Positions 40,317 to 50,573 of a DNA stretch of 64,000 nucleotides are shown here, piece by piece. This stretch comes from Thermoplasmata archaeon. GTDB taxonomy: Archaea; Thermoplasmatota; Thermoplasmata; Thermoplasmatales; GCA-001856825. Positions within the stretch are counted from its first letter, which is position 1, and every line of letters starts with the position of its first letter. Both the position numbers and the translations under genes were made by a program. The notes beneath the pieces were generated by a model. It was not told where the DNA came from, did not search any database, and was given only the letters and a program-made list of their open reading frames with translations. The stretch is taken from NCBI GenBank assembly GCA_021817415.1, contig JAKAUZ010000030.1:97475-161474 (forward strand), in the 5' to 3' direction.

Positions 40317-40625
40317 TTCCACCCTGAAGCCGGCTTGATTTGCGGAACGCATTATTGCCTCGATTATTTCCTTGTTCGCATCCTTGGTGACACTGAGGTC
40401 GACAACTTTTTCCGGTAGAGATAACAAAACGTATCCGAGAGTTACATCCTCTGCAGTCACAGGTTCCTTCCTTGAATACTTTGATATAAGGTCTTCGACC
40501 GTCCACCTGTCCTGCGGGTCCACATTTATGAATTCTTCCACGGCATCCTTGAGCTTTTCCTCAAGCACACAAATTGTGGACCTATCTGCCTGTGAAAGGG
40601 AAAACATGAAAACGACGCATCTCAT
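40305..40625 (-). CDS. Small hypothetical protein
   Basis: 106-aa ORF 2 nt from its upstream neighbour, same strand. Confidence 0.5.
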   Translation of the reverse strand: MRCVVFMFSLSQADRSTICVLEEKLKDAVEEFINVDPQDRWTVEDLISKYSRKEPVTAEDVTLGYVLLSLPEKVVDLSVTKDANKEIIEAIMRSANQAGFRVESQQ

Positions 40626-40627
40626 CC

Positions 40628-40885
40628 TTACAACTTCCTGAGCCTGTAGACCATGTTAAAGTCCTCTTTCTGGAAATCGATTGAAAAATGATTGTTTTCT
40701 AGGAGGAGCATGAAAGTTTCTTCCTCAAGCGTCCACTTATCTTTTGGGACTATGAGGAGAAGCGTTTGGTCCTTCTTGAGCTCCCTCGAGCCCAGCCTAA
40801 TTGCACCTTTTATGTAGATGAACGGCTCGCCGCAATTCAGCGTTCTGAGGTCCTCGACTCTGTCAGCCTGGCCGTAAGATTCCAT
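40628..40885 (-). CDS. Small hypothetical protein
   Basis: 85-aa ORF in tandem with 40305..40625. Confidence 0.5.
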   Translation of the reverse strand: MESYGQADRVEDLRTLNCGEPFIYIKGAIRLGSRELKKDQTLLLIVPKDKWTLEEETFMLLLENNHFSIDFQKEDFNMVYRLRKL

Positions 40886-40909
40886 GAATTGTCATCTAAT
40901 TCCAATAGA

Positions 40910-41809
40910 TTATATTTCCGTCACATTCAATGCAGATTCTATCTCTCTGGTAAGCTTGTCCCTTTCATTTTCTGGAAGGTCCACCAGCGGGAAAATGCTC
41001 TGTACTTCCCTTTTCATTATGAGATTGCTGAATGCAGAAATATATGCCTGGGGGAAGGGATAACCACCCATTATCTTCTTTAGTGACGTTAGCTTCTTCT
41101 GCAATTTCCTTGCCTCCTGAATATTCCCATTGGAGAACTCCTTGTACACATTCACTGCCAGGCTGGAAAAATTAGACGTCCCGCAGATTCCTCCTGAAGC
41201 ACCTATTGAAAGCGATGGGAACAGCAAATCGTCCTGCCCCTGCAGAATTCTGAATCCTTCCCCAAGTAAATCCACAAATTGAGAAAAATTGGAGAAATTC
41301 CCACTGCTGTCCTTGATCCCGACCAGATTGCTATGTTCCTTCCTAAGTCTGGCAACGGTGTTTGGAGAGATGCTGTTGTTGGTGTTTTGAGGTATATTAT
41401 ATATCAGGACCTGGATATCAAGCTGCCCGAGGATTTTATCATAGAATCTGAATAGAGACTCCTGGTTCATATTCACGTAATATGGAGTGACAATGGACAG
41501 CCCATCGGCCCCTAGCTCTTTAGCATAATTGGCCATGGCCAGGGTCTCATCATAAGAGTTCCTTCCCACTCCAGCCAGGAAGTACATTCCTTCCTTCTTC
41601 TTGTCCATGAAATATTCAAGTATCTTGAGTTCGAGTTCAGCCGATGTGATTGAGAAGGCACCTGTTGATCCCATGGGGAATATACCATTTACTCCAGATT
41701 TGTGAAGGAATTCTATGAGTCCGTCCACTGCATCATAGTCAAGGTCTCCTTTGCTGATTGGGGTTATAGTTGGGGTTATAATTCCTTTTAATTCAGGCAT
41801 GAGGTACAA
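40910..41809 (-). CDS. DHDPS/KDG-aldolase family protein (DapA-like)
   Basis: GIITPTITPI, GIFPMGSTGAFSITSAEL, VLIYNIPQNTNNSISP, LVGIKDSSGNFS (Schiff-base Lys). Confidence 0.87.
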   Translation of the reverse strand: MYLMPELKGIITPTITPISKGDLDYDAVDGLIEFLHKSGVNGIFPMGSTGAFSITSAELELKILEYFMDKKKEGMYFLAGVGRNSYDETLAMANYAKELGADGLSIVTPYYVNMNQESLFRFYDKILGQLDIQVLIYNIPQNTNNSISPNTVARLRKEHSNLVGIKDSSGNFSNFSQFVDLLGEGFRILQGQDDLLFPSLSIGASGGICGTSNFSSLAVNVYKEFSNGNIQEARKLQKKLTSLKKIMGGYPFPQAYISAFSNLIMKREVQSIFPLVDLPENERDKLTREIESALNVTEI

Positions 41810-41812
41810 TTT

Positions 41813-44173
41813 TTAACTAATATTTGTAGATTTCATTCCACGTCGGTTGAAAATGAAATTATCTTCCATGAATTTCAGACCATCTCTGTTATCTTTCCTG
41901 ACGAATCTCTTGAACGTCTCATTTTCCTCGTAATCAAACACTATCCACGTGTCGTTGTCAACGGTGTATGCATAAACGTCTGGCTTTATTATGGACTGTG
42001 GCTTATAAATGGCTGTTGCTATGACGATTTTGGAGGGAATGGCTCTTTTCAGCACCTCCAGGACTGCTTCTATTGTTTTCCCAGTGTCTGCAATGTCATC
42101 CACCAGTAGAACATATCCGCCATTTCCCTGTTTCCTGAAATTGAAGTTGCTTATGTTCACCGAACCACTTGGTAGACCATCATCAGTGTAATAGCTTGCC
42201 TTAATTGATACCATATCCTTCACCTCAAGGTAATCGCTCAGCAGTCTCGCTATCACCATTCCTCCCCTTTCAATGTATACAATAAGAGAGGGCCTTCCAA
42301 ATCTGGAAAGGATGTCTTCTCCCATCCTTTTTGATAGGCCCTTCAGGTCGTCGAATTTCAGTGCTATGAATTTTTTCTTCTCCCTTTCGAAATCAAAGAA
42401 GGCCAGCCATTCTTTTGCATTGAGGAGTATGTCATTTATTACTCCTGATTCCTTCAGTTGCCTTGATACTCTCACCGCCTGAGGAGGGATCAGGGAAGAG
42501 AGTTTCATTATTTCATCATTACTGAAAAGTGATTCAGGGGTACCGTTGAAGACGATGCTTCCATTCTTCATCACTATTGCTCTCCTTGTGTATTCAGCGA
42601 CCAGCCTCATCTCATGAGTTATTATTATCACAGTCACTCCCTTTCCATTGAGGTCTGAAAGGAGATCCATCAGTTCCCTTGACATTCTGTAGTCGAGCCC
42701 GGCTGTAGGTTCATCCACAATAAGAAGTTCTGGTCTTGAAACAAGAACTCGGGCAAGCGCTAGTCTCCTTTTTTCTCCTCTGCTTAGTGACTCAACATTC
42801 TCGTCCGCCCTGTCAAGAAGATTCACCTTCCTGAGCACATCCTCCATCTGCTCGTACTGCTTGCGTCTGGACACTCTGGACTTGCTCAGGATAGAATATA
42901 TCTGGTCTCTTACCCTCCCATTGGCCACCTGCTGTCCTGGATTTTGGAGTACGTACCCAACGTGCCTCCTAACGAACTCTATTGCACTTAAATTTTTCAA
43001 ATCCCTGTTCAAAACCTTTAAAGAACCCTCCCAGCCACCAAGTTGCCCTGCAATGACCTTTGACAGAGTGCTTTTGCCTGATGCATTCTGACCGATAAGT
43101 GCAACGAACTCCCTCTTTCTGACAACCAGATTTATTCCATTTAATGCGATGGTCCCGTCTTCATACGTAAAATTGAGGTCACGGGCTTCAATCATCACTT
43201 CCCCCTTCTCCGGTTCCTCCCTTTCAACCTTGAACCCTTTCACCTTGCGTGGATCGACCCTTGAATGCAACAGGCTTCCATCTCCCAGGATTTCCATCAC
43301 CTGCGGGATCTCTATGTATTTCCGGACTTCATCGTTTGAATAAACATTTTCAGGGGTATCGATCATTGCTATTTCACCTGAGTGCATTACAGCCATTCTA
43401 TCCACAAATCTCTTCATTATTTCAGGATCTTGTTCGACCAGGATTATTGTTATTTTTCCCTCTTTTTTCAATTTCTCTATGGCCTCTATCAGTATCGCCT
43501 TCCCCTGCGGGTCAAGATCAGATGTTGGTTCGTCCAGTATCAGTATGTCTGGTTTCTGCGCAAGGAAACTTGCAATGACTACCCTCTGTTTTTCACCCGT
43601 TGATAGTTCAGATGGATAAACCCTGGACGCAACTTGGAAAATTTCACCTAACCCAACAGTCTCCAGAGACCATTTAATTCTTCTTTCGATCTCATTCTTT
43701 GTTAAGTTGAGACCAAGTAGCCCTGACTTCAGTTCGTCCATTACAGTACCATTCACAAAATGACTCTCTGGATCCTGCCTCACAAAACCCAGCCTTCCTG
43801 CCTGCAGACTCTTAAACCTTACTGGGCTCTTGTCTCCGTCTTCCAGATGCTCCGCAACAACCTCCCCAAGAATCTTCACTTTGCCCTCGAAATAATATTT
43901 TCCCAGTTCTTTGGGCTGTTTTATCTGCTGTGGTATGAGTCCAGCAATTACGTAGCACAGCGTAGTCTTCCCTGAACTGGTTGATCCAGTGATGCCAAAC
44001 ACCTCGCCTTCTCTTATTTTCAGATTGATGTTTCTTAACGAGAACTCTTTCCTTATTCCTGTGAATGTTGGAAATCTCCAATATAAATTTGAAATCTCGA
44101 CCACATTTTTCATGTTCAGACCCTTAATAGCATTGCGAATTAAAATAATGTTGGAATTCATTATTAATCCCAA
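41813..44173 (-). CDS. ECF/CbiO-type double ABC ATPase fused to a C-terminal phosphoribosyltransferase domain
   Basis: Two Walker A (GSTSSGKTT, GQNASGKST), two signatures (LSTGEKQR, LSRGEKRR), two Walker B (ILDEPTSD, IVDEPTAG), then PRTase PRPP loop VLLVDDIADTGKTIEAVLEVL at about 42075-42113. Start may be the later Met at ~44113. Confidence 0.88.
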   Translation of the reverse strand: MGLIMNSNIILIRNAIKGLNMKNVVEISNLYWRFPTFTGIRKEFSLRNINLKIREGEVFGITGSTSSGKTTLCYVIAGLIPQQIKQPKELGKYYFEGKVKILGEVVAEHLEDGDKSPVRFKSLQAGRLGFVRQDPESHFVNGTVMDELKSGLLGLNLTKNEIERRIKWSLETVGLGEIFQVASRVYPSELSTGEKQRVVIASFLAQKPDILILDEPTSDLDPQGKAILIEAIEKLKKEGKITIILVEQDPEIMKRFVDRMAVMHSGEIAMIDTPENVYSNDEVRKYIEIPQVMEILGDGSLLHSRVDPRKVKGFKVEREEPEKGEVMIEARDLNFTYEDGTIALNGINLVVRKREFVALIGQNASGKSTLSKVIAGQLGGWEGSLKVLNRDLKNLSAIEFVRRHVGYVLQNPGQQVANGRVRDQIYSILSKSRVSRRKQYEQMEDVLRKVNLLDRADENVESLSRGEKRRLALARVLVSRPELLIVDEPTAGLDYRMSRELMDLLSDLNGKGVTVIIITHEMRLVAEYTRRAIVMKNGSIVFNGTPESLFSNDEIMKLSSLIPPQAVRVSRQLKESGVINDILLNAKEWLAFFDFEREKKKFIALKFDDLKGLSKRMGEDILSRFGRPSLIVYIERGGMVIARLLSDYLEVKDMVSIKASYYTDDGLPSGSVNISNFNFRKQGNGGYVLLVDDIADTGKTIEAVLEVLKRAIPSKIVIATAIYKPQSIIKPDVYAYTVDNDTWIVFDYEENETFKRFVRKDNRDGLKFMEDNFIFNRRGMKSTNIS

Positions 44174-44301
44174 CAGGAATTTCTACTGGAACATAAATTC
44201 TTGATTTGAACTCTTGACTTCAAGGGATTGATCATTTAGGTTATAATATATGTCTTAATTCGTTACTTGAAAACTATTAATAAAGAAAGCTATACAATTA
44301 A

Positions 44302-45660
44302 TTGATGGTTCAAATGGGTAACGATAACAACTCTGAGCCTATTAATGAGACAACTGAGCCTATTTCGGCCAAAACAGAATCAAGTAATCAAAAAATCACC
44401 AATGGTCAAAAGAAATACCCTTGGGCAGTTTTCGTGGCACTTGCAATGGGGATGTTGGTCTATGGAGTCGCAGAAAGCTATGGACCTGTGACCGCGCTGA
44501 CGGGTCATCTACAGAATTATGCATATCTTGCTTTCAGCCTTCCGTACATCGCTGGTGGCGTTGGTGCCTTGTTTTCCGGGACACTGGCAGACCGCATCGG
44601 CAGAAAGGGGTCTTTCATGGTAACAGTTGGTATGATTCTTGTTGGAATCATAATTTACGTCATCGGCATCAAATATATCGCTGCAATAGTACTATCTTTT
44701 ATACTTGTTGGCATGGCTGCGATTGGACTTGAAACTCCGGTACTATCTATGATAGCTGAATCCGTGCCAGCGCATCTGAGAGGCAAATCCCTGGTTATTG
44801 TCCAGAATTTTGGTAATATTGGGGTCGCCCTGATGTTCATTCCTGCCCTCCTGGTATCATCCAGTGCCACCCAGGAAGCGGCAACAGTGTTTCTATTCGT
44901 TGTCCCCTTGATAGCTCTTCTATTAGCGTGGGGCCTGGTGCATGAATCGGAACCTTGGAATGCAATAAAGGGCAAGAAGAACGTAGACATAGAAGATGCG
45001 TGGCAGGAACAGGATGGGAAAATTGAGCCAGTCAAACCAACTATAGGCATTCCAATGAGGTTCCTGATCCTGATCATAATTGGGATGGCCCAAGATGTGG
45101 CATTTGTATATTTCACGTATACCATGGGCTATACCTACTTCTATAGTCTGGAGGGAGTGATCGCAGTTATTGGTGGTCTGACAATGACCGTAGTTGGTGT
45201 GGTATTCGGAATTCTTTTCGTTGAAAGAGTCAGCAGGAAAGCATTCACTATATTCTCTTACGGCATCCTGGTTGGTTTTTGGGGGTTGATGTGGGTTTTT
45301 GAGGCTCTAACTCACAGTACTGCCGGGCTTGTCTTTTTGACAGTCATAACTCTTCTGTTTATTCCTGGTGAGGTAACCTGGGCTTCAAGAGGAATGCTTG
45401 AACCAGAGTTGTTCCCAACTGGGAAGAGAGGAACGTACATGTCGGTCGTCAGGTTTGCGGTATGGGGTGGAGCAGGAATAATCAACGGAGTCCTGAACTT
45501 CTATGTTCTGCCCTTCGTCTATGCAGCAGCTATCGTGATGCTAGTATTTGCACTATCGCTAGTGATGACCATTGTCTGGCAAATAAAAGGATTCGAAACG
45601 AGGTCATTGAGCCTCTCTGGCCTTGATTCAACGAAGTCCAAGTCAAGACCGGAAAAATAG
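44302..45660 (+). CDS. MFS transporter
   Basis: 12-TM-type pattern, GTLADRIGRKGSFMVTVG. Confidence 0.85.
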   Translation: MMVQMGNDNNSEPINETTEPISAKTESSNQKITNGQKKYPWAVFVALAMGMLVYGVAESYGPVTALTGHLQNYAYLAFSLPYIAGGVGALFSGTLADRIGRKGSFMVTVGMILVGIIIYVIGIKYIAAIVLSFILVGMAAIGLETPVLSMIAESVPAHLRGKSLVIVQNFGNIGVALMFIPALLVSSSATQEAATVFLFVVPLIALLLAWGLVHESEPWNAIKGKKNVDIEDAWQEQDGKIEPVKPTIGIPMRFLILIIIGMAQDVAFVYFTYTMGYTYFYSLEGVIAVIGGLTMTVVGVVFGILFVERVSRKAFTIFSYGILVGFWGLMWVFEALTHSTAGLVFLTVITLLFIPGEVTWASRGMLEPELFPTGKRGTYMSVVRFAVWGGAGIINGVLNFYVLPFVYAAAIVMLVFALSLVMTIVWQIKGFETRSLSLSGLDSTKSKSRPEK

Positions 45661-45848
45661 AGTAATAAAATTTTTCTTTATTTTTTATTTTTTCCCAAGA
45701 TTGTAAATCCCCTGTAGCATGCCTGATCAATTTCATAATTGTTGGAGAATTCGAAAGTTGGTTCTGGGCACAATCCAAATTATGGGCAATATCTGGTCAC
45801 GGGACAAGAGAAGTTTAATAATCCGCTGGGGATAGGCCCATTTACAAG

Positions 45849-47045
45849 ATGACTGATGGCGGTTTGAGGGAGGTGATGAATAACAAGGTGGTTCTCACAA
45901 TATCAGCAGCGGAGCTTCTACGCCTCCTCGGGAGGTCTGGAGTGTGGGTTTTCATCCCAATTTTCTTCCTTAAAGAAGGGTATGCCGATTACATGGAGAT
46001 CGGGGTAATGTTCATGGTATCAGCATTTGCCACGATACCAACCAGCCTTTTTGGAGGGAATCTGGTAGATAAGATTGGGAGGAGGAGGATTGCTCTGATA
46101 GTGCCCCCTGCGATCTCTTTACTGTTCCTCCTGATGTTCCTGGACATTTACTATAAATTTAACATACTGTTATCAATTGCTGCGTTTGTCCTGTTCCAGC
46201 CGATTGCCAGCCTCCAGTCCATCGTCGATAATGTCATAATAACAGATTCCACTTTGGAAAGCGAAAGGATTAATGCCTTCAGCGTGACCAGAATTGGGGC
46301 CAATATAGGATTTTCACTTGGACCGGCGATCGCAGGATTTGCCCTGGCCTACAACTATGCAATACTCGCGATCATACCAATGGTCGCTGAGATGTTTGGT
46401 TTCACACTCTATTACAAGTACGTGCGATATATCGAACCTCCCAGCCAGGGGACCAAGAAACTTACCTCTTTCCCCAGAGGTGATTTCAGGTTTCTCATTA
46501 TTTCTATCCTCATATCCCTTGCATGGTTTTCAGTTGGACCCTGGGCATATGTGCTCCCACAGTTCCTCTCAAATGTTGACATGATAAGCAGTTCCACCGT
46601 TGGATTGCTGATAGCTTCAAACGGAGTTGCAGTCGTATTACTGCAGGTCCCCGTCAACAGGGCATTGGTCAGGATGAATGATCTATCGAGGGTTGCTCTT
46701 GGCTTGGTGATATATGCCATAACGTTTGCCATTTTTGGATTTGTAAGGAATACACTGTTGCTACTTGGGGATATAGTTGTTCTTACACTGGGTGAAAATA
46801 TCATCTCACCTGCATCAAATGCCATAATTGGAAAGATTGCTCCAGAGAGTAAAAGAGGGGAATACTATGGTGGTTTCAATCTTGTAAACAGCTTTCTAGG
46901 CCCATTTTCCCCACTTGCTTACGAGTTCCTGCTTGCTTTTTTCCACAATAGTCCGATCATACTCTGGGGAATAATTGGTCTCATCTGTACCTCTCTTGCC
47001 ATCGTCCTATTCTCGTTCGGGATAAAATTGGTTCCTAAGCGCTGA
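45849..47045 (+). CDS. MFS transporter
   Basis: GGNLVDKIGRRRIALIVPPAISL, hydrophobic MFS pattern. Confidence 0.85.
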   Translation: MTDGGLREVMNNKVVLTISAAELLRLLGRSGVWVFIPIFFLKEGYADYMEIGVMFMVSAFATIPTSLFGGNLVDKIGRRRIALIVPPAISLLFLLMFLDIYYKFNILLSIAAFVLFQPIASLQSIVDNVIITDSTLESERINAFSVTRIGANIGFSLGPAIAGFALAYNYAILAIIPMVAEMFGFTLYYKYVRYIEPPSQGTKKLTSFPRGDFRFLIISILISLAWFSVGPWAYVLPQFLSNVDMISSSTVGLLIASNGVAVVLLQVPVNRALVRMNDLSRVALGLVIYAITFAIFGFVRNTLLLLGDIVVLTLGENIISPASNAIIGKIAPESKRGEYYGGFNLVNSFLGPFSPLAYEFLLAFFHNSPIILWGIIGLICTSLAIVLFSFGIKLVPKR

Positions 47046-48732
47046 ACTTACCCTCGATATCCCATTTCCCTGGTGGGAGCACTGGATATATGGCTTCCTT
47101 CTCCACTCCCAGAAATTCTGATATCTCTTTGATTACCTCTTCCTTACCTTCTCCCGGTATCACAATTACCCTGCTTCCTTTTATGCAGGAGACAGGAGCA
47201 GAAACAACATATTCCCTATTCTCGTATATCTGGAAGCCAACTGCAATTTTCAGCTCCAGGTGAGTTACGTAATTCTTTTTGCCCCGGATAATCCAGGCTC
47301 CCCTCGCCAGATATTCGCCTGATTCTGGTGATTTGCTCACCTGGCTCTTTGTGACATAATAGACGGCCCCATTGCCAAACCCTGCATTCCACGCCTTTGA
47401 CATGCTCCACGCAAATATGGCTGCTTCCTCTATCCCCTGCTGTGATGGAGGTGCGCGGACCTTCATTATGACTGATGGAGCTCCGTGGATGTCTGCGTGA
47501 AAATATAGATCATTTTCGTCCATGTATTTTTTCACCACAGAGTCATTAGACTCTGCGTCCTTCCCTGCAATGACAAGATTACCATCGCTATTGATGAACC
47601 ACCGGTAATTCGTATAGATCCTGTGTACTGTCTTTTTCTGGGATCGTTCAACCGGCCTCTCTTTTCCAAACGTAACCCTGGATAGTTTTTCCTTTATCTT
47701 CTTGCTGGAATCGAAGAAATTTGTGGCGTTCTCCCCGGCAGTCATGTTCAGCTTGATAGGTATTTCCATTTCGTCCTTCTTGTAATATACCAGACCCTTC
47801 TCATAATCTATAATTGCCTCGTCGTTCTGGTGTTTATTTGACGAGATTACAAGATTGTTGACCTCGTCCAGATTTGCCATAACGATTTCCCCGAAACGCC
47901 TGAATCTTTCCATCTCTTCAGTCATCTTTTCTACACTTCTTCGTATCGACTCGTCTTTCCCTGTTCCTGTCTCGATGGACAGTTCATAAATCTTTTTCAG
48001 GCCGTCTAAAAGGTCAAGTACCTCTGGTTCCTCACTTCTGCAGCGACTCTTCCACACGAAGTAGCTGTCATCGTATAGAAACACCTTTCCCTCCTCAGCC
48101 CCCTCAAGTATTTCCCTCAGAAGTTTCTTGATATCGTCGCTTCTTCCCAGGAGTTGCTCATTTGTCGTAATACTGCCTCCCAATCCGCATATCACTTCTT
48201 CGGCATATTTGGAAAGACCTATTCTTGATGCAAGCGTTCTTACTGGGTCTCCACTTGATTCCTTTATCTTTTCGACGAGGGGGAAAGACTCATTTTCAAA
48301 ATCGATAAAATCCGGATAGATGTATTTGCTCCCCTTTTCCATAGCAACGTTCTTTCTCTTTGCGTGTCTTTTAGAATATTCGATGATTCCGTTTGAGACC
48401 ACGAAAATGTTCCCTCCTGCCATCATTTCAATTACTATGTCCTTCCCACCCCTGATCTCCAGGATGCGGTCCGTTCCGACCTGTTCAACTGAATCTATGG
48501 GCATGTTCTCAACTGGGATCAGGTTCTTCTTCCCGTCTATGAGGTTCTCCTCTCCTAGGAATAGAAACTCATTACCCATGACGTGAAGGTAGGTGGAATT
48601 GATCCCTGACTTCCTGAATTTGAATGCAATTCCATTGCCTCCCACGTAGTTCTTCTCAATGTACCCCCCTTCGTAGACGCTCAGGAATTTCGCAATTGCC
48701 CTTATCTCTGCGAATGAAATGCCCCCCTTCAT
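47035..48732 (-). CDS. rqcH: NFACT-family protein, RqcH/NEMF homologue
   Basis: YRWFINSDGNLVIAGKDAESNDSVVKKYMDENDLYFHADIHGAPSVIMK NFACT-R motif, coiled-coil middle. Confidence 0.87.
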   Translation of the reverse strand: MKGGISFAEIRAIAKFLSVYEGGYIEKNYVGGNGIAFKFRKSGINSTYLHVMGNEFLFLGEENLIDGKKNLIPVENMPIDSVEQVGTDRILEIRGGKDIVIEMMAGGNIFVVSNGIIEYSKRHAKRKNVAMEKGSKYIYPDFIDFENESFPLVEKIKESSGDPVRTLASRIGLSKYAEEVICGLGGSITTNEQLLGRSDDIKKLLREILEGAEEGKVFLYDDSYFVWKSRCRSEEPEVLDLLDGLKKIYELSIETGTGKDESIRRSVEKMTEEMERFRRFGEIVMANLDEVNNLVISSNKHQNDEAIIDYEKGLVYYKKDEMEIPIKLNMTAGENATNFFDSSKKIKEKLSRVTFGKERPVERSQKKTVHRIYTNYRWFINSDGNLVIAGKDAESNDSVVKKYMDENDLYFHADIHGAPSVIMKVRAPPSQQGIEEAAIFAWSMSKAWNAGFGNGAVYYVTKSQVSKSPESGEYLARGAWIIRGKKNYVTHLELKIAVGFQIYENREYVVSAPVSCIKGSRVIVIPGEGKEEVIKEISEFLGVEKEAIYPVLPPGKWDIEGKFSA

Positions 48733-49526
48733 TATATCCTGTACTCCGACGGGTCGTTATATGGCAACAACGCTTTTAAATTGTTGGATTTAAATCCTCC
48801 CTCCCTCAGTACGTCGTGGACCGTCTGGATCGCTATCTGTGGAGTATTATTGACCTGTGACAGATGAGCAAGGATTGGAATTGTGTCACTGTCCATCACG
48901 CTCTTCAGGATATTCCCCGTCTGCTCATTTGAAAGATGCCCCCTGGGATTTCTTATTCTCCTTTTCAGCGTCTCAGGGTAAGGACCATTTTCCAGGAGCA
49001 GTGGATCGTGATTGGCTTCGATGACCACCAGGTTGCATTCCTTCAACCTTCTCCTGAGCAATGCGTTCCCTTCTCCCAGGTCCGTCACTACTGCCACTTT
49101 CTTGTTGCCGTTCTGGACGGTGTAGGCGACTGGATGCCTGGCGTCGTGGGATACTCTTATAGCCTCTATGGTCAGGTCGCCCACCTGCTCCGGGGTCCCT
49201 TCCTTTATGAAATTCACAATCTCTACTCCCATTTCCTGGTAACCCCCATAACCCCCTCTCTGTTCCACGTAAATGTCAGATGTTTCGTAAGTACCGAACA
49301 CAGGTATCTTCGTCCTGTTTCTGAAAGTGTGAACGCCAGATGCGTGATCCGAGTGACCATGCGTGATGAAGACTGCATTTATCTGACCGACCTTGAAGCC
49401 TTTGGTATTTAACGCAGTTTCCACCTTCCTGTAAGATAATCCCAGATCAATCAGAATGCAAGTATCATCGCTGCAGATCAATGTGGAATTGCCCGTGCTT
49501 CCGCTCCCAAGAGATGTTATCAACAT
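48732..49526 (-). CDS. Metallo-beta-lactamase-fold hydrolase (YycJ-like)
   Basis: SLGSGSTGNSTLI and Zn motif THGHSDHASGV; VIEANHDPLLLENGPYP. Confidence 0.88.
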   Translation of the reverse strand: MLITSLGSGSTGNSTLICSDDTCILIDLGLSYRKVETALNTKGFKVGQINAVFITHGHSDHASGVHTFRNRTKIPVFGTYETSDIYVEQRGGYGGYQEMGVEIVNFIKEGTPEQVGDLTIEAIRVSHDARHPVAYTVQNGNKKVAVVTDLGEGNALLRRRLKECNLVVIEANHDPLLLENGPYPETLKRRIRNPRGHLSNEQTGNILKSVMDSDTIPILAHLSQVNNTPQIAIQTVHDVLREGGFKSNNLKALLPYNDPSEYRI

Positions 49527-49654
49527 AGCCAGTTTGAATCACCAATTACAATTTAGTTAATTACTCTTGGTTAATATTTTGACTAAAGTCACTGGCTTCA
49601 TCATTTCCGGTGATCCAGGTTTCATTCTGTTGCAATCGCCATTTCCCTCGTGGT

Positions 49655-50404
49655 TTATATCGATCTTATCCTTTTCAAAATGTTCCCTACGATGTCCTCT
49701 AAATCGTCTCCCCTTTTGGTTTCGGAACCCTGATGCATGGTCTGTGCCGTTTCCTGTGAGGTTGTCTGGCACTCACCATCCGTTATGCTGTCATTTTGGA
49801 ACAGCTGGACGAAAGGAGAGCTGGGGGGCATGGATACTTCCACTGTGCTTACGGTAGCCGGATTCGGGCTGTAACCACTCATGTTTGTTCCAGTCTGCCT
49901 GTTCCAGTCTGAGACCTGGGATGGATCGTAATTTATGCAGAACGGGCCCGACTTCTCGAATTCAACTCCATACAGTGTTACACCAGTCGGGGGCATCTTA
50001 GTACTGAAACCACCTTCCAGGACGCTCCACCTCTGCCCTGGACTGAAGGTGAAGATGAACGCTATTATCCTGTTTCCATTCAAGAAGTCCACAACCCCGA
50101 TCGGCATTGAATTCTGGTTTATTCCTCTATTTCTGACTGGAGACAGATTGATCCCCCAGTAAGTCAACCTGTTCTGGACGTAGATCGGCCAGTATGCGTT
50201 TCCGAAATAATATCCATTCCTGAACAGTACCACTGTTTCCTTCATGGTTGAGTCGTTGAAAAAGCTCCAGGTCACGAGACCCTGAGAGGGGTTGAACCAC
50301 TTCCAGTTGACATAGACGTTCGTAGACTCATATTGCATTATCTGGGTGTGATCCTGTCGTACTGCATATCCGCTGTTTCCAATGTTACCACTGATGATCG
50401 GCAT
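49655..50404 (-). CDS. Hypothetical protein, no recognised family
   Basis: 249-aa ORF rich in Trp/Tyr/Asn/Gly with a low-complexity C-terminus; no clear signal peptide. Confidence 0.55.
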   Translation of the reverse strand: MPIISGNIGNSGYAVRQDHTQIMQYESTNVYVNWKWFNPSQGLVTWSFFNDSTMKETVVLFRNGYYFGNAYWPIYVQNRLTYWGINLSPVRNRGINQNSMPIGVVDFLNGNRIIAFIFTFSPGQRWSVLEGGFSTKMPPTGVTLYGVEFEKSGPFCINYDPSQVSDWNRQTGTNMSGYSPNPATVSTVEVSMPPSSPFVQLFQNDSITDGECQTTSQETAQTMHQGSETKRGDDLEDIVGNILKRIRSI

Positions 50405-50573
50405 TGTTTACAACTTGTGCAGATATAATTTCAATTTAAAGTTTCTTCGGCACAAGATTGAAACATCACTCCTTAAAAAATGTCCGTCCATGATGCATCA
50501 AAGGTACCTACAAAGAACGGTATTCCATACTCCAAGAATAGTGACCAAAGTGATTCCTGCATTCACCATGAAT

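Noticed and set aside
41758-41790. Tandem GGGGTTATA repeat
   Set aside because: Encodes the TPTITPI segment of the DapA-like protein; a coding effect.
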